DNA of 64,000 bases from Microbacterium protaetiae (GTDB lineage Bacteria; Actinomycetota; Actinomycetes; Actinomycetales; Microbacteriaceae). Below, piece after piece: positions 23,596 to 34,382 of the stretch (its first letter is position 1; each line of letters starts with the position of its first letter). The translations under genes were made by a program, and so were the position numbers. The notes below the pieces were generated by a model that made no database searches, was not told where the DNA came from, and was given only the letters and a program-made list of their open reading frames with translations. Location: contig NZ_CP035494.1 in the NCBI RefSeq assembly GCF_004135285.1, positions 3,658,001 through 3,722,000 of the forward strand, read 5' to 3'.

Positions 23596-24515
23596 AACGG
23601 CAGCAGCGGGTCGACGGCGACGGCGACGAAAAGCAGCGTCAGGTACGTGATCGACGCGTGGAACACGCGCATCGGTTGCGGCGCGGTGCCACGCACGGCA
23701 CGGCTGTACAGCAGGTGCCCCTCGTAGGCGAACCACCCGCCGAACACGACCGCCGACACCGTGTAGACCAGGCCCATCTGCGCGATGGGGATCAGCAGCA
23801 GCGAACACGCGACAGTGGCCCAGGTGTACAGGATCACCTGCATCCCGACCTGGGAGCCGTCGCGCCTCGCGCCGAGCATCGGAACGTCGACGTCGTCGTA
23901 GTCGCGCTTGTACTTCATCGACAGCGGCCAGTAGTGCGGCGGTGTCCACAGGAAGATGACCACGAAAAGCACCAGCGGCGGCCAGTCCAGCGACCCGGTG
24001 ACCGCGGCCCATCCGATGAGCACCGGGAAGCAGCCTGCGATGCCGCCCCAGACGATGTTCTGTTCGGTGCGGCGCTTGAGGATCATCGTGTAGATCACGA
24101 CGTAGAAGAAGATAGCGAACGCCGACAGAGCCGCCGCGAGGGCGTTGGTCATCAGCCACAGCCAGAGGGTCGAGACGACGGCGAGCACCCAGGAGAACAC
24201 GAGAGCGCCGCGGGGCGAGACCTCGCCGGTGACCAGTGGACGGTTCTCGGTGCGATGCATCCGCACATCGATGTCGCGGTCGAGATACATGTTGAACGCC
24301 GCGGCCGATCCGGCCGACAGCGCACCGCCTGCCACCGTGGCCGCGACCAGCCAAAGGTTCGGCAGGCCGCCGGCTGCGAGGAACATCACCGGCACCGTGC
24401 TCACCAGCAGCAGCTCCATGACCCGAGGCTTGGTGAGCAGAACGTATGCGCGAACGGTACGACCGAGCGACCGTGGCCGCGGCGGCTGACGTGTCTGGGC
24501 GACACGGGACGTCAT
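23592..24515 (-). CDS. ctaB: Protoheme IX farnesyltransferase (heme O synthase, CtaB)
   Basis: Adds a farnesyl chain to heme B to make heme O, the substrate of CtaA; UbiA-type prenyltransferase with about nine spans, 307 residues. The Asp-rich motif [20 protein letters not shown] binds prenyl diphosphate, and [20 protein letters not shown] and [20 protein letters not shown] are diagnostic for CtaB/COX10. The frame remains open a long way upstream, but the ATG at 24515 gives the normal N-terminus ([12 protein letters not shown]). The nearest G-rich sequence is about 15 bases upstream, so start assignment is somewhat uncertain. It diverges from tkt. Confidence 0.94.
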   Translation of the reverse strand: MTSRVAQTRQPPRPRSLGRTVRAYVLLTKPRVMELLLVSTVPVMFLAAGGLPNLWLVAATVAGGALSAGSAAAFNMYLDRDIDVRMHRTENRPLVTGEVSPRGALVFSWVLAVVSTLWLWLMTNALAAALSAFAIFFYVVIYTMILKRRTEQNIVWGGIAGCFPVLIGWAAVTGSLDWPPLVLFVVIFLWTPPHYWPLSMKYKRDYDDVDVPMLGARRDGSQVGMQVILYTWATVACSLLLIPIAQMGLVYTVSAVVFGGWFAYEGHLLYSRAVRGTAPQPMRVFHASITYLTLLFVAVAVDPLLPF

Positions 24516-24734
24516 GCTGATGGCGATCCCCCCTGAGATACCGACCCGGGGATACCGAGCCGGGAACCTCACAAGTCTACCCGGCCGGTCTGTGCGCCCC
24601 ACGTCATGGGCCGACTCACACCGCGACGGGATGGGTAAGCTGGCTGTACGCGCGCGCCCCGCACCGGACCAGCGCTGGCAGATGCCACGCCGACCGGTCG
24701 CCTCGGGCGCTTTCCCCTTACGAAAGGCTGTCTC

Positions 24735-26831
24735 GTGTCGGAACTGCGTTGGGATGAGATCGATCGGCGAGCAGTGGACACCGTCCGTGTCCTTGCCGCG
24801 GATGCCGTGGAGAAGGTCGGCAACGGCCACCCGGGCACCGCGATGAGCCTCGCTCCCGCCGCCTACCTGCTCTATCAGCGGGTGATGCGGCACGATCCTG
24901 CCGACACCGGCTGGATCGGCCGTGACCGGTTCATCCTGTCGTGCGGTCATTCCTCACTCACCCAGTACATTCAGCTGTATCTGGGCGGCTTCGGCCTCGA
25001 GCTCGAAGACCTTCAGTCGCTGCGCACCTGGGGCTCACTGACGCCGGGCCACCCGGAGTACCGTCACACCAAGGGCGTCGAGATCACCACCGGCCCCCTC
25101 GGGCAGGGCCTGTCGTCGGCTGTCGGCTTCGCCTACGCCTCGCGTTACGAGCGCGGGCTCTTCGACCCGGATGCCGCAGCCGGCACCTCGCCGTTCGACC
25201 ATTTCGTCTACGTCATCGCCTCGGACGGCGACCTGCAGGAGGGCGTGACCAGCGAGGCCTCGTCGCTGGCCGGTCACCAGCAGCTGGGCAACCTCGTCGT
25301 GCTCTACGACGCGAACCAGATCTCGATCGAGGACGACACCGACGTCGCGTTCACCGAAGACGTCGCCGCGCGCTACACCGCATACGGGTGGCATGTGCAG
25401 ACCGTCGACTGGAAGAAGACCGGTCAGTACGTCGAAGACGTGCAGGAGCTCTACGACGCGATCGAGGCCGCCAAGGGCGAGAGCGACCGTCCGTCGATCA
25501 TCATCCTGAAGACCATCATCGGCTGGCCCAGCCCCGGCAAGCAGAACACCGGCAAGGTGCACGGTTCGGCGCTGGGCGCCGACGAGGTCGCCGCCACCAA
25601 GAAGGTTCTCGGGTTCGCCCCGGAGCGCAGCTTCGCGGTGGCCGACGAGGTCATCGCCCACACCCGCGCGCTGGGCGAGCGCGGCGCCGAGGCCCACCGC
25701 GCCTGGCAGAAGGACTTCGACGCGTGGGCCGCGGCCAACCCCGAGCGCAAGGCGCTGCTGGATCGCCTCGAGGCGCATGCGCTGCCCGACGGCGTCGACG
25801 AGGTCGTCCCGGTCTTCGAAGCCGGCAAGGATGTCTCCACCCGCGCCGCCTCGGGCAAGGTGATCAACGCCCTGGCCGGTGTGCTGCCCGAGCTGTGGGG
25901 TGGATCTGCCGACCTCGCCGAGTCGAACAACACCACCATCGCCGAAGGCGGCTCGTTCAACCCGCGGCAGTGGTCGACGCACGAATGGACCGCGAACCCC
26001 TACGGACGCGTGTTGCACTTCGGCATCCGCGAGCACGCCATGGCGGCGATCCTGAACGGCATCACGCTGCACGGGCCGACACGCGCCTTCGGCGGCACCT
26101 TCCTCATCTTCAGCGACTACATGCGCCCGGCGGTGCGCCTGGCCGCTCTGATGGACATCCCGTCGACGTTCGTGTGGACGCACGACTCGGTCGCCCTGGG
26201 CGAGGACGGCCCCACTCACCAGCCCATCGAACAGCTGGCCGCACTGCGCGCCATCCCGAACCTCAGCGTGGTCCGTCCGGCCGACGCCAACGAGACCGCG
26301 CAGGCGTGGCTGGAGATCCTGCGCCGCCACGGCGGACCGGTGGGCATCGCTTTGACCCGCCAGAACGTGCCGACGTTCGAGCGCGGCGAAGGCGCGGCAT
26401 CCGGCGACACCCTCGCCTCGGCGACCGGCACCGCGAAGGGCGCGTACGTCCTGGCCGAGGCCTCCGGCGGCGCTCCCGACGTGATCCTCATCGGCACCGG
26501 CTCCGAAGTGCAGCTGGCCGTCGCCGCCCGCGAGACGCTGGAGGCGGAAGGCGTGAAGACCCGCGTGGTCTCGGCGCCGTCGCTGGAGTGGTTCGCCGAG
26601 CAGGACGAGGCGTACCGCGAGCAGGTGCTGCCGGCAGCGGTCACCGCCCGGGTGTCGGTCGAGGCGGGCCTGGCCCTGCCCTGGCGCGGCATCGTCGGCG
26701 ATCGTGGACGCTCGGTCTCGATCGAGCACTTCGGTGCCTCCGCCGATTACAAGACCCTTTTCCAGAAGTTCGGCATCACCGCCGAGGCCGTCGTCGAGGC
26801 GGCGCGCGAGACCCTCAAGGAGAACGCATGA
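24735..26831 (+). CDS. tkt: Transketolase
   Basis: Thiamine-diphosphate enzyme that transfers two-carbon units between sugar phosphates in the pentose-phosphate pathway; 698 residues, full length. [14 protein letters not shown] near residue 29 and the TPP/Mg motif [14 protein letters not shown] are present. The pyrimidine domain has [15 protein letters not shown] and [20 protein letters not shown], and the C-terminal domain starts near VILIGTGSE. The GTG start at 24735 follows an AAAGG ribosome-binding site. It heads the six-gene operon tkt-tal-pgi-zwf-opcA-pgl, joined to tal by an ATGA overlap. Confidence 0.97.
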   Translation: MSELRWDEIDRRAVDTVRVLAADAVEKVGNGHPGTAMSLAPAAYLLYQRVMRHDPADTGWIGRDRFILSCGHSSLTQYIQLYLGGFGLELEDLQSLRTWGSLTPGHPEYRHTKGVEITTGPLGQGLSSAVGFAYASRYERGLFDPDAAAGTSPFDHFVYVIASDGDLQEGVTSEASSLAGHQQLGNLVVLYDANQISIEDDTDVAFTEDVAARYTAYGWHVQTVDWKKTGQYVEDVQELYDAIEAAKGESDRPSIIILKTIIGWPSPGKQNTGKVHGSALGADEVAATKKVLGFAPERSFAVADEVIAHTRALGERGAEAHRAWQKDFDAWAAANPERKALLDRLEAHALPDGVDEVVPVFEAGKDVSTRAASGKVINALAGVLPELWGGSADLAESNNTTIAEGGSFNPRQWSTHEWTANPYGRVLHFGIREHAMAAILNGITLHGPTRAFGGTFLIFSDYMRPAVRLAALMDIPSTFVWTHDSVALGEDGPTHQPIEQLAALRAIPNLSVVRPADANETAQAWLEILRRHGGPVGIALTRQNVPTFERGEGAASGDTLASATGTAKGAYVLAEASGGAPDVILIGTGSEVQLAVAARETLEAEGVKTRVVSAPSLEWFAEQDEAYREQVLPAAVTARVSVEAGLALPWRGIVGDRGRSVSIEHFGASADYKTLFQKFGITAEAVVEAARETLKENA

Positions 26832-27943
26832 CCACTCCCACCCAGCAGTTGTCCGAGCAGGGCGTGAGCATCTGGCTCGATGACCTGTCGCGCCAGCGCA
26901 TCACCACCGGCAACCTCGTCGACCTGATCGCCCATCGCAACGTGGTCGGCGTCACGACGAACCCGACGATCTTCGCGAACGCCGTCGCCCATGGCGACGG
27001 GTACGAGCAGCAGGTCGCCGAGCTCGCCGCGAAGGGCGCCTCTGCCGACGACGCCATCTTCGAGATCACGACGACCGATGTGCGCAACGCCTGCGAGATC
27101 TTCGCCCCGGTGTACGAGGCCACGACAGGCCAGGACGGCCGGGTGTCGATCGAGGTCTCGCCCGACCTCGCACACGACACGCAGGCGACCATCGACCAGG
27201 CCGCGCAGCTGTGGTCCACGGTGGACCGCCCGAACGCCTTCATCAAGATCCCGGCGACCAAGGCGGGCCTTCCCGCCATCACCGAGACCATCGCCGCCGG
27301 CATCTCGGTGAACGTGACGCTGATCTTCTCGCTGGCCCGCTACGCCGAGGTCATCGACGCCTACCTCACGGGTCTGCAGAAGGCGCAGGCCGCCGGGCAC
27401 GACCTGGCGCAGATCCATTCCGTGGCCTCGTTCTTCGTCTCGCGCGTGGACACCGAGGTCGACAAGCGCCTGGCCGCCATCGGCACCGACGCCGCGGCCG
27501 CGCTGAAGTCGAAGGCCGGCGTGGCAAATGCCCGCCTGGCCTATGAGCTGTACGAGAAGGAGTTCGGCTCCGACCGCGCGAAGGCGCTGTTGGATGCCGG
27601 TGCCACGGTGCAGCGCCCGCTGTGGGCCTCGACCGGGGTCAAGGACCCGTCGCTGCCTGACACGCTGTACGTCACCGAGCTGGTCGCCCCCGGCACCGTG
27701 AACACCATGCCCGAGAAGACGCTGGAGGCCGTGTTCGATCACGGTGAGATCGGGGGCGACGCGGTGACCGGCGCCTACGCCGACGCGCACGGCGTCATCG
27801 ACGGCCTCGCCGCGGTCGGGGTCGATTTCGACGACGTCACCCAGGTGCTTGAGGACGAAGGCGTGGAGAAGTTCATCACCTCGTGGCACGAGCTGCAGGA
27901 GACGGTCGCTCAGGCGCTGACATCGGCGGGCGGAGCCCGGTGA
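26828..27943 (+). CDS. tal: Transaldolase
   Basis: Transfers a dihydroxyacetone unit between sedoheptulose-7-phosphate and glyceraldehyde-3-phosphate. The 371-residue protein is the long actinobacterial/plant-type transaldolase. [13 protein letters not shown] lies at the N-terminal barrel strand and the Schiff-base Lys140 is in [26 protein letters not shown] and [18 protein letters not shown] follow in the usual order. It overlaps tkt by four bases and pgi by four bases. The same frame runs open through much of tkt, which is a composition artefact, not a fusion. Confidence 0.97.
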   Translation: MTTPTQQLSEQGVSIWLDDLSRQRITTGNLVDLIAHRNVVGVTTNPTIFANAVAHGDGYEQQVAELAAKGASADDAIFEITTTDVRNACEIFAPVYEATTGQDGRVSIEVSPDLAHDTQATIDQAAQLWSTVDRPNAFIKIPATKAGLPAITETIAAGISVNVTLIFSLARYAEVIDAYLTGLQKAQAAGHDLAQIHSVASFFVSRVDTEVDKRLAAIGTDAAAALKSKAGVANARLAYELYEKEFGSDRAKALLDAGATVQRPLWASTGVKDPSLPDTLYVTELVAPGTVNTMPEKTLEAVFDHGEIGGDAVTGAYADAHGVIDGLAAVGVDFDDVTQVLEDEGVEKFITSWHELQETVAQALTSAGGAR

Positions 27944-29556
27944 GCTTCGACATCCGCGTCAGCGGCCACGTCAAGGCGGTCGTCGATGAGACTCTCACCG
28001 GTCTCGTCGCCGACCTGGTCGCCTCCGGCGTGACCGCGCAGGACCCCACCCTGTGGGGACCCGACGCGGAGGCGGAGGCCTCTCGACGCCTCGGATGGGT
28101 GCAGGCAGTGTCGGTCTCGCGCCCGTTGCTGCCCGAGATCACCGCCCTGCGTGAGCAGCTGGTCGCCCGGGGCGTCACGCGCGTCGTGCTGGCCGGAATG
28201 GGCGGATCGTCGCTGGCCCCCGAGGTGATGGCGCGTACCGCCGGCGTGCCGCTGACCGTGCTCGATGCCACCGCACCGGGCCAGGTGCTGGCCGCGCTCG
28301 ACGGCGACGACGAGGGCGGGCTCGCCCAGACGGTGCTGGTGGTCTCGTCGAAGTCGGGCACGACCCTCGAGACCGACTCGGCCCGACGTGCTTTCGAGGC
28401 GGCCTTCGGCGATCTCGGCATCGACCCCGCCGAGCGGATAGTGGTCGTCACCGACCCCGGTTCGCCGCTCGAGGAGTCGGCGCGCGCCGCCGGCTACCGC
28501 GTGTTCACCGCCGATCCCACCGTGGGCGGGCGCTACTCGGCGCTCACCGCGTTCGGACTGGTTCCCGCGGGGCTTGCCGGCGTCGACCTCGACGAGCTGC
28601 TCGACGAGGCCGATGCGACGCTGCTTGAGGTGGCGATCGACAGCCCCGAGAATCCGGCGCTGGTCCTGGCCGCCGCGATCGCCGGTGGCGCACCACGCCG
28701 CGACAAGCTCGCCCTTGTCGCCGATGGCACGCACATCGACTCCCTGCCCGACTGGATCGAGCAGCTGCTGGCCGAATCGACGGGAAAGGCGGGAACCGGC
28801 ATCCTGCCCGTCGTCCTTCTGCCGGTCTCCCCCGAACTCGAAGCGCGACCCGCCGACCTGCAGGTGCTGCGGCTGGTCGACGAAGCCGACGAGTTCCATC
28901 TCTTCGACCGACACGAGGGCGAGATCCTCGTCAGCGGGTCGTTGGGCGCCCAGTTCGTGGTGTGGGAGTACGCGACCGCCATTGCCGGGCGGATCCTGGG
29001 TGTCAATCCCTTCGACCAGCCCGACGTCGAGGCGGCCAAGTCCGCCACGCGGGCGCTTCTCGAGCACCGTCCCGAACCGCAGCCGCCGGCATTCGCCATC
29101 GAGGGGGTGGAGGTCCGGGTCTCCGACCCGGAGCTCGCCGCCTCCGGCACCATCGCCGGTGTGCTCGACGCCCTGTGGTCACGGCTCGGACCCGATGGCT
29201 ATGTCGCGATCCAGGCCTACGTCGACCGGCTGAACCTGGCCGAACTCGCCGGCCTGCGTGAACTGGTGGCCGCCGATTCGGGCCGGCCGGCGACGTTCGG
29301 GTGGGGTCCGCGTTTTCTGCACTCCACCGGCCAGTTCCACAAGGGAGGGCCGGCGACCGGCGTCTTCCTGCAGATCACCGAGCGCACCGACGTCGACGTG
29401 GGGATCCCCGGCCGCCCGTTCACTTTCGGAGAGCTGGTGGCCGCTCAGGCCGCCGGCGACGCATCGGTGCTGGCCGCCCACGGCCGCCCCGTCGTCACCC
29501 TGACCCTGACCGATCCTCAGCCTGAAGTGCTCTCGCTCTTCGAGGCCGCTCAGTAG
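27940..29556 (+). CDS. pgi: Glucose-6-phosphate isomerase
   Basis: Interconverts glucose-6-phosphate and fructose-6-phosphate, closing the cycle of the pentose-phosphate operon onto glycolysis. The 538-residue protein belongs to the variant PGI group found beside tal in actinobacteria. SIS-domain motifs are visible: [19 protein letters not shown] binds the sugar phosphate, [15 protein letters not shown] is the second PGI signature region, and the C-terminal [18 protein letters not shown] carries a conserved His and Lys. The GTG start at 27940 overlaps the tal stop (GTGA). Order and spacing indicate coordinated expression with zwf seven bases downstream. Confidence 0.95.
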   Translation: MSFDIRVSGHVKAVVDETLTGLVADLVASGVTAQDPTLWGPDAEAEASRRLGWVQAVSVSRPLLPEITALREQLVARGVTRVVLAGMGGSSLAPEVMARTAGVPLTVLDATAPGQVLAALDGDDEGGLAQTVLVVSSKSGTTLETDSARRAFEAAFGDLGIDPAERIVVVTDPGSPLEESARAAGYRVFTADPTVGGRYSALTAFGLVPAGLAGVDLDELLDEADATLLEVAIDSPENPALVLAAAIAGGAPRRDKLALVADGTHIDSLPDWIEQLLAESTGKAGTGILPVVLLPVSPELEARPADLQVLRLVDEADEFHLFDRHEGEILVSGSLGAQFVVWEYATAIAGRILGVNPFDQPDVEAAKSATRALLEHRPEPQPPAFAIEGVEVRVSDPELAASGTIAGVLDALWSRLGPDGYVAIQAYVDRLNLAELAGLRELVAADSGRPATFGWGPRFLHSTGQFHKGGPATGVFLQITERTDVDVGIPGRPFTFGELVAAQAAGDASVLAAHGRPVVTLTLTDPQPEVLSLFEAAQ

Positions 29557-29563
29557 GAGATCC

Positions 29564-31129
29564 ATGACCGTTGAGATCGCCCGGGGACAGAACCCCCTTC
29601 GCGACCCCGACGACCGCCGCCTGAACCGCATCGCGGGCCCCAGTGCGCTGGTCATCTTCGGTGTCACCGGAGACCTGTCCCGTAAGAAGCTCATGCCGGC
29701 CGTCTACGATCTGGCCAACCGCGGCCTGCTGCCTCCCGGATTCGCGCTGGTCGGCTTCGCCCGGCGCGACTGGGCCGACCAGGACTTCGCCGAGGTCGTG
29801 CGCGCCGCCGTCGAGGCGGGTGCCCGTACCGAGTTCCGCGAAGAGACCTGGCAGCAGCTGCTGCAGGGCATCCGGTTCGTCTCGGGCGAGTTCGACGATC
29901 CCGACGCCTTCCGCCGGCTGCGCGAGACGGTTGAGAAGCTCGACGTCGAGCGCGGCACCATGGGCAACCATGCCTACTATCTGTCGATCCCGCCGAAGTC
30001 GTTCGCGGTGGTCGCCGAGCAGTTGAAGAGCTCGGGCCTGGTCGACGACACCGCAGATCAGCCCGACCGCTGGCGACGGGTGGTGATCGAGAAGCCGTTC
30101 GGCAACGACCTCGCCTCGGCGCGGGAGCTCAACAGCGCGCTGCGCAGCGCGTTCCCCGCCGACTCGATCTTCCGCATCGACCACTACCTGGGCAAGGAGA
30201 CGGTCCAGAACATCCTCGCGCTGCGGTTCGCGAACGAGCTCTACGAGCCGATTTGGAACCGCAACTACGTCGACCACGTGCAGATCACGATGGCCGAGGA
30301 CATCGGCGTCGGCGGCCGCGCAGGCTATTACGACGGCATCGGCGCGGCGCGCGACGTCATCCAGAACCATCTTCTGCAGCTGCTCGCGCTGACCGCGATG
30401 GAAGAGCCCATCTCGTTCAACGCGAAAGACCTGCGCACCGAGAAAGAGAAGGTGCTCGCCGCGGTCACCCTGCCCGACGACCTCTCCCTGGCCACCGCAC
30501 GGGGCCAATACGGGGGCGGCTGGCAGGGCGGCGAGCAGGTGCTCAGCTTTCTCGACGAAGACGGCATGGACCCGCAATCGACGACCGAGACGTATGCGGC
30601 CATCAAGCTCGGCATCAACACCCGCCGCTGGGCGGATGTGCCGTTCTACCTGCGCACCGGCAAGCGACTGGGCCGGCGGGTGACCGAGATCGCCGTCGTC
30701 TTCAAGAAGGCGCCCGAACACCTCTTCAGCCGGTCGCAGACCTCGGGCCTGGGGCAGAACGCCCTGGTGATCCGCGTGCAGCCCGATGAGGGCGTCACGA
30801 TACGGTTCGGGTCGAAGGTACCCGGGGCGGGCACACAGGTGCGCGACGTGACGATGGACTTCGGCTACGGCCACGCCTTCACCGAGGCCAGTCCCGAGGC
30901 GTACGAGCGCCTCATTCTCGATGTGCTGCTCGGCGACCCGCCGTTGTTCCCCCGGCACGAAGAGGTCGAGCTCAGCTGGCAGATCCTCGATCCGATCGAA
31001 CAGTTCTGGGCAGCCCAAGACGGTTCGGCCTCCGGCGCTGCCCTCGAGCAGTACACACCCGGCGGCTGGGGGCCGCGCTCGGCCGACGAACTGCTGGCCC
31101 GCGACGGACGGACGTGGAGGCGCCCATGA
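29564..31129 (+). CDS. zwf: Glucose-6-phosphate dehydrogenase
   Basis: Oxidises glucose-6-phosphate to 6-phosphogluconolactone with NADP, the entry step of the oxidative pentose-phosphate pathway; 521 residues. The N-terminal Rossmann motif VTGDLSRKKLMPAVYDL and the catalytic FRIDHYLGKETVQNI near residue 200 are typical, as is RWADVPFYLRTGKRL in the C-terminal domain. The ATG at 29564 has AGGAGA upstream. Its stop overlaps the opcA start (ATGA), which suits the known need of actinobacterial enzymes for OpcA. Confidence 0.97.
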   Translation: MTVEIARGQNPLRDPDDRRLNRIAGPSALVIFGVTGDLSRKKLMPAVYDLANRGLLPPGFALVGFARRDWADQDFAEVVRAAVEAGARTEFREETWQQLLQGIRFVSGEFDDPDAFRRLRETVEKLDVERGTMGNHAYYLSIPPKSFAVVAEQLKSSGLVDDTADQPDRWRRVVIEKPFGNDLASARELNSALRSAFPADSIFRIDHYLGKETVQNILALRFANELYEPIWNRNYVDHVQITMAEDIGVGGRAGYYDGIGAARDVIQNHLLQLLALTAMEEPISFNAKDLRTEKEKVLAAVTLPDDLSLATARGQYGGGWQGGEQVLSFLDEDGMDPQSTTETYAAIKLGINTRRWADVPFYLRTGKRLGRRVTEIAVVFKKAPEHLFSRSQTSGLGQNALVIRVQPDEGVTIRFGSKVPGAGTQVRDVTMDFGYGHAFTEASPEAYERLILDVLLGDPPLFPRHEEVELSWQILDPIEQFWAAQDGSASGAALEQYTPGGWGPRSADELLARDGRTWRRP

Positions 31130-32097
31130 TCATCGACCTGCCCGACACCAACGTCAGCAAGATCGCGAAGGCGCTCGTCAATGTGCGCGAAGAAGGCGGC
31201 GCTGTCGCCCTCGGCCGCGTGCTGACCCTCATCATCCTGGTGCGCCACGGCGCCGAGGAAGAGGTCATCGAGGCCGCGAACGATGCCTCGCGCGAGCACC
31301 CGATGCGTGTGATTGTGCTCATGAGCGATCCGCACGGCCCCGACGCCGACGCACAGGCACGCCTGGACGCCGAGATCCGCGTGGGCGGCGACGCGGGGGC
31401 CAGCGAGGTCGTCGTGCTGCGCGCGTACGGCGCTGCCGGCAACAACTCCGAAAGCCTCGTGACAGGTCTGCTGCTGCCGGATGCCCCGGTCGTGGCCTGG
31501 TGGCCGCGCGAGACGCCGACCAAGCGCCCGTCGCGGTCGTCGATCGGAAAGATCGCGCAGCGGCGCATCACCGATGCCGCCACCCAGCCCGATCCCGCCG
31601 CTTGGGTGGCCGGGCTGGCCGGGCACTATGCACCCGGCGACACCGATCTGGCCTGGACGCGCCTGACCCGCTGGCGCGAGCAGCTGGCCGCCGTACTCGA
31701 TCAGCCCCCGTACGAGCAGGTCACCGCCGTCGAGGTGCGCGGGGCCGGCGACTCGCCGTCGACCGCACTGTTGGCCGCGTGGCTGCGGCTCGCCCTCGAT
31801 GTACCCGTCGACTGGGAGTATCTGCCCGAAGACGAGTGGGCGCACGGCATCAAGTCAGTGCGGCTGGTGCGCCCCTCCGGCGACACCCTGCTGGAGCGCC
31901 CCGAGCCCGCCGAGGCGATTCTCACCCAGCCCGGTCAGCCCTCTCACGAACTCGCCTTCCCGCGCCGCACGCTGCGCGAATGCCTGGCCGAAGAGCTGCG
32001 CAGCCTCGATCCCGATCTGCTGTATGGTCGGGTCATCACCGAGGGGTGGGCTCTTCTGCAGGGCGGCGACAGAGGCGAGGATGCCGAGAATGGCTGA
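31126..32097 (+). CDS. opcA: Glucose-6-phosphate dehydrogenase assembly protein OpcA
   Basis: Accessory protein for assembly or full activity of glucose-6-phosphate dehydrogenase, 323 residues. The N-terminus MIIDLPDTNVSKIAKALV, the VVAWWPRETP segment and the RRITDAATQPDP region are characteristic of OpcA. An ATG twelve bases earlier is in frame, but 31126 gives the usual first residues and the ATGA overlap with zwf. No catalytic motif is visible. It overlaps pgl by eight bases. The order zwf-opcA-pgl is the standard actinobacterial one. Confidence 0.95.
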   Translation: MIIDLPDTNVSKIAKALVNVREEGGAVALGRVLTLIILVRHGAEEEVIEAANDASREHPMRVIVLMSDPHGPDADAQARLDAEIRVGGDAGASEVVVLRAYGAAGNNSESLVTGLLLPDAPVVAWWPRETPTKRPSRSSIGKIAQRRITDAATQPDPAAWVAGLAGHYAPGDTDLAWTRLTRWREQLAAVLDQPPYEQVTAVEVRGAGDSPSTALLAAWLRLALDVPVDWEYLPEDEWAHGIKSVRLVRPSGDTLLERPEPAEAILTQPGQPSHELAFPRRTLRECLAEELRSLDPDLLYGRVITEGWALLQGGDRGEDAENG

Positions 32098-32890
32098 GAA
32101 CAACGTCAAACGGGTCGTCATCGCGGCCGATCCGCAGGCACTGGCCACGGCAGTCGCCGACCGGTTCTACACGCGGGTGGTCAAGCGGGTGCGCGCGGGA
32201 AAGACCGTGCACGTGTCGTTGACCGGCGGCGGGATGGGAACGGCCGTGCTGCGCGCCGCGGCCGCCCACCCGAAGGCATCCGACCTGGACTGGTCGAACG
32301 TGCACTTCTGGTGGAGCGATGAGCGGTTCGTGCCGGCCGGCTCGGCAGAGCGCAACGAGGTCGGTGCGACCGAGGTGTTCTTCTCGCGGCTGAACGTGCC
32401 CGCCGCGAACATCCACCGCATGGCGGCATCCGACAGCGGCGTCTCCATCGACGCTGCCGCCCAGGCCTATGCCGCCGAGCTTGCCACGTTCGCCCCGGCC
32501 GTGGACACGGCCACCGGGCCGCTGGCGGGCGACTGGCCCGCCTTCGACATCTGCTTCCTGGGCGTCGGGCCCGACGGCCACATCGCGTCGCTGTTCCCCG
32601 ACCGCCCCGAGATCGCGATCACCGATCGGGCGGCCGTGCCGGTGTTGGACTCCCCCAAACCACCGCCGCAGCGGATCACCCTGACCCGCCCCGTGATCAA
32701 CTCGTCCCAGCGGATCTGGCTGGTGCTGGCCGGGCTCGACAAGGCCTCGGCACTGGGACTTGCGCTTGCCGGGGCCAGCTACCACAGCGTGCCCGCAGCC
32801 GGTGCCCGCGGACGCCGCCGCACCGTCTTCTTCGTCGATGAGCAGGCGGCCCAGAACGTGCCGCCCGATCTCATCGACGGGTCATACTAG
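32090..32890 (+). CDS. pgl: 6-Phosphogluconolactonase (DevB-type)
   Basis: Hydrolyses 6-phosphogluconolactone to 6-phosphogluconate, second step of the oxidative pentose-phosphate pathway; 266 residues. VHVSLTGGGMGTAVLRAAA is the phosphate-binding region, HFWWSDERFVPAGSAERN and FLGVGPDGHIASLFPDRP are the two signature motifs with the catalytic Asp-Glu/His. I chose the ATG at 32090, with GAGG nine bases upstream, over the ATG at 32081, whose ribosome-binding site would be directly adjacent. It is the last gene of the operon; rbpA converges sixteen bases later. Confidence 0.95.
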   Translation: MAENNVKRVVIAADPQALATAVADRFYTRVVKRVRAGKTVHVSLTGGGMGTAVLRAAAAHPKASDLDWSNVHFWWSDERFVPAGSAERNEVGATEVFFSRLNVPAANIHRMAASDSGVSIDAAAQAYAAELATFAPAVDTATGPLAGDWPAFDICFLGVGPDGHIASLFPDRPEIAITDRAAVPVLDSPKPPPQRITLTRPVINSSQRIWLVLAGLDKASALGLALAGASYHSVPAAGARGRRRTVFFVDEQAAQNVPPDLIDGSY

Positions 32891-32906
32891 CCCGCCTCGT
32901 CGTCGG

Positions 32907-33260
32907 CTACTGGCCGCGGCGCTCGCGCAGCTGACGCAGCGCGTCGTCGAGCAGCTGCTGCGCCTCGTCTTCGGTGCGACGCTCTTTCACATAAGCGAGA
33001 TGCGTCTTGTAGGGCTCGGCCTTGGCCAACTCGGGCGGATGCTGCTTGTCGCGCCCGGCGGGAAGCCCCGAATGCGGCGAGTCGATGGTGTCGGGAATCT
33101 CTTCGGCAGGAATGTCGGCCGCGAAATAGCGCACCGTCTCGTTGCCGAGGGCGTCCCAGTACGAGACCGCCACGCGGTCGGCGTGGTAGCCGTGGTCCTG
33201 CTCGCCCATCGGGCCGGCGCCCACGCGCGTACCCCGGATAGCATTGCCGCCCGTTGCCAT
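32907..33260 (-). CDS. rbpA: RNA polymerase-binding protein RbpA
   Basis: Actinobacterial transcription factor that binds the principal sigma factor and stabilises open complexes, 117 residues. The N-terminal AIRGTRVGAGPMGE is the polymerase-contacting tail; the central core domain carries VSYWDALGNETVRYFA; the basic and helical C-terminal half contains THLAYVKERRTEDEAQQLL, corresponding to the sigma-interaction region. The protein has no cysteine at all, so the zinc site known in the streptomycete protein is absent. It begins one base after the secG stop, forming a two-gene unit. Confidence 0.93.
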   Translation of the reverse strand: MATGGNAIRGTRVGAGPMGEQDHGYHADRVAVSYWDALGNETVRYFAADIPAEEIPDTIDSPHSGLPAGRDKQHPPELAKAEPYKTHLAYVKERRTEDEAQQLLDDALRQLRERRGQ

Positions 33261-33261
33261 G

Positions 33262-33510
33262 TCAGATCCCCTGCAGCTTGGTGAGAAGGCCCAGCGCGAC
33301 CACGGCCACGAACCAGATAAGTGCCAGGACCACGGTGAATCGATTGAGGTTGCGCTCGGCCAGGCCGGATGACCCCACTGCCGAGCTCATGCCACCGCCG
33401 AACATGTCCGACAGGCCGCCACCGCGACCCTTGTGCAAAAGGATCAGGAGGGTCAGCAGCAGGCTCGTGATGCCGAGCACCACCTGCAAGACGAACTCGA
33501 GGATCTCCAC
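33262..33510 (-). CDS. secG: Preprotein translocase subunit SecG
   Basis: Small auxiliary subunit of the SecYEG protein-export channel, 82 residues with two membrane spans (about 4-22 and 58-76). The cytoplasmic loop LLHKGRGGGLSDMFGGGMSS is the family fingerprint. It lies downstream of the gap-pgk-tpiA operon, as in many actinobacteria, separated by a strong hairpin, and immediately upstream of rbpA with a one-base gap. Confidence 0.95.
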   Translation of the reverse strand: MEILEFVLQVVLGITSLLLTLLILLHKGRGGGLSDMFGGGMSSAVGSSGLAERNLNRFTVVLALIWFVAVVALGLLTKLQGI

Positions 33511-33567
33511 GCTTCAATGCCTTTCGCGGCGGCCTGGCGGCCGCACCCGGTCAAGTATACGGGAGCG

Positions 33568-33595
33568 GTGCGGCGGGGCCGATGCCCCGCCGCAC
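33568..33595 (-). terminator. Strong hairpin after tpiA
   Basis: GTGCGGCGGGGC at 33568-33579 and GCCCCGCCGCAC at 33584-33595 form a perfect 12-bp stem with a four-base loop, directly after the tpiA stop. There is no following T-run, which is common for high-GC actinobacteria. It probably ends the gap-pgk-tpiA transcript and may reduce read-through into secG. Confidence 0.75.
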
Positions 33596-33599
33596 GTGC

Positions 33600-34382
33600 T
33601 CACACTCCGACGTGCTTCTGGTAGCGGATGATCGCGGCGAACTCGTCGACGACAAGGCTCGCTCCACCCACCAGCGCACCGTCGACGTCGGGCTGACGCA
33701 TGAAACCGGCGATGTTGCCCGATTTCACCGATCCGCCGTACAGGATGCGTGTGCGCTCGGCCGCATCTGCACCGATGGACTCGGCGACCACCTCGCGCAG
33801 CGTGGCGCAGACATCCTGGGCCTGTTCCGGCGTCGCCGCCTGACCCGATCCGATCGCCCAGACCGGCTCATAGGCCACCACGACCTCGGTGCCGGCAGCC
33901 ACGCCTGCCAGTGCAGCGGTCAGCTGCGCGACGGGTACGGCGCTGGCACCGTGGGTCTGCAGGTCTTCGGCCGTCTCGCCCACGCAGATCACCGGCACGA
34001 GCGAATGCCGCAACGCCGCCTGGACCTTGGCGGCCACGACCTCGTCGGTCTCGGCATGGTACTCGCGACGCTCAGAGTGCCCGATGATCACATAACGGCA
34101 GTCGAGCTTGGCCAGGAAGGCCCCCGACACCTCTCCGGTGTAGGCACCGGAGTCATGCGCCGAGAGATCCTGCGCACCGAGGGCGAACGGGATCTTGTCG
34201 GCGTCCAGCAGCGTCTGCACGGTGCGCACATCGGTGAACGGTGGGAAAACGGCCACCTCCACCGAGTCGGCGTCGTGCTTGGCGTCCTTGAGCGTCCAGT
34301 GCAGCTTCTGCACCAGGGCCACCGCCTGCAGGTGGTCGAGGTTCATCTTCCAGTTGCCGGCGATGAGCGGCGTACGGGTCAC
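33600..34382 (-). CDS. tpiA: Triosephosphate isomerase
   Basis: Interconverts dihydroxyacetone phosphate and glyceraldehyde-3-phosphate in glycolysis; 260 residues from the chosen start. The TIM barrel carries LIAGNWKMN (Lys), [10 protein letters not shown] (catalytic His) and [16 protein letters not shown] (catalytic Glu), and [12 protein letters not shown] binds phosphate. The GTG at 34382 overlaps the pgk stop in a GTGA junction and gives [12 protein letters not shown]; an ATG at 34391 adds three residues and is the alternative. It is last in the gap-pgk-tpiA operon and is followed by a strong hairpin. Confidence 0.96.
   Translation of the reverse strand: MTRTPLIAGNWKMNLDHLQAVALVQKLHWTLKDAKHDADSVEVAVFPPFTDVRTVQTLLDADKIPFALGAQDLSAHDSGAYTGEVSGAFLAKLDCRYVIIGHSERREYHAETDEVVAAKVQAALRHSLVPVICVGETAEDLQTHGASAVPVAQLTAALAGVAAGTEVVVAYEPVWAIGSGQAATPEQAQDVCATLREVVAESIGADAAERTRILYGGSVKSGNIAGFMRQPDVDGALVGGASLVVDEFAAIIRYQKHVGV

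Noticed and set aside
24941..26827. Long open frame in the +2 frame of tkt that would fuse to transaldolase
   Set aside because: The real transaldolase begins at 26828 with the normal N-terminus; the upstream part is Arg-rich and overlaps the transketolase reading frame.
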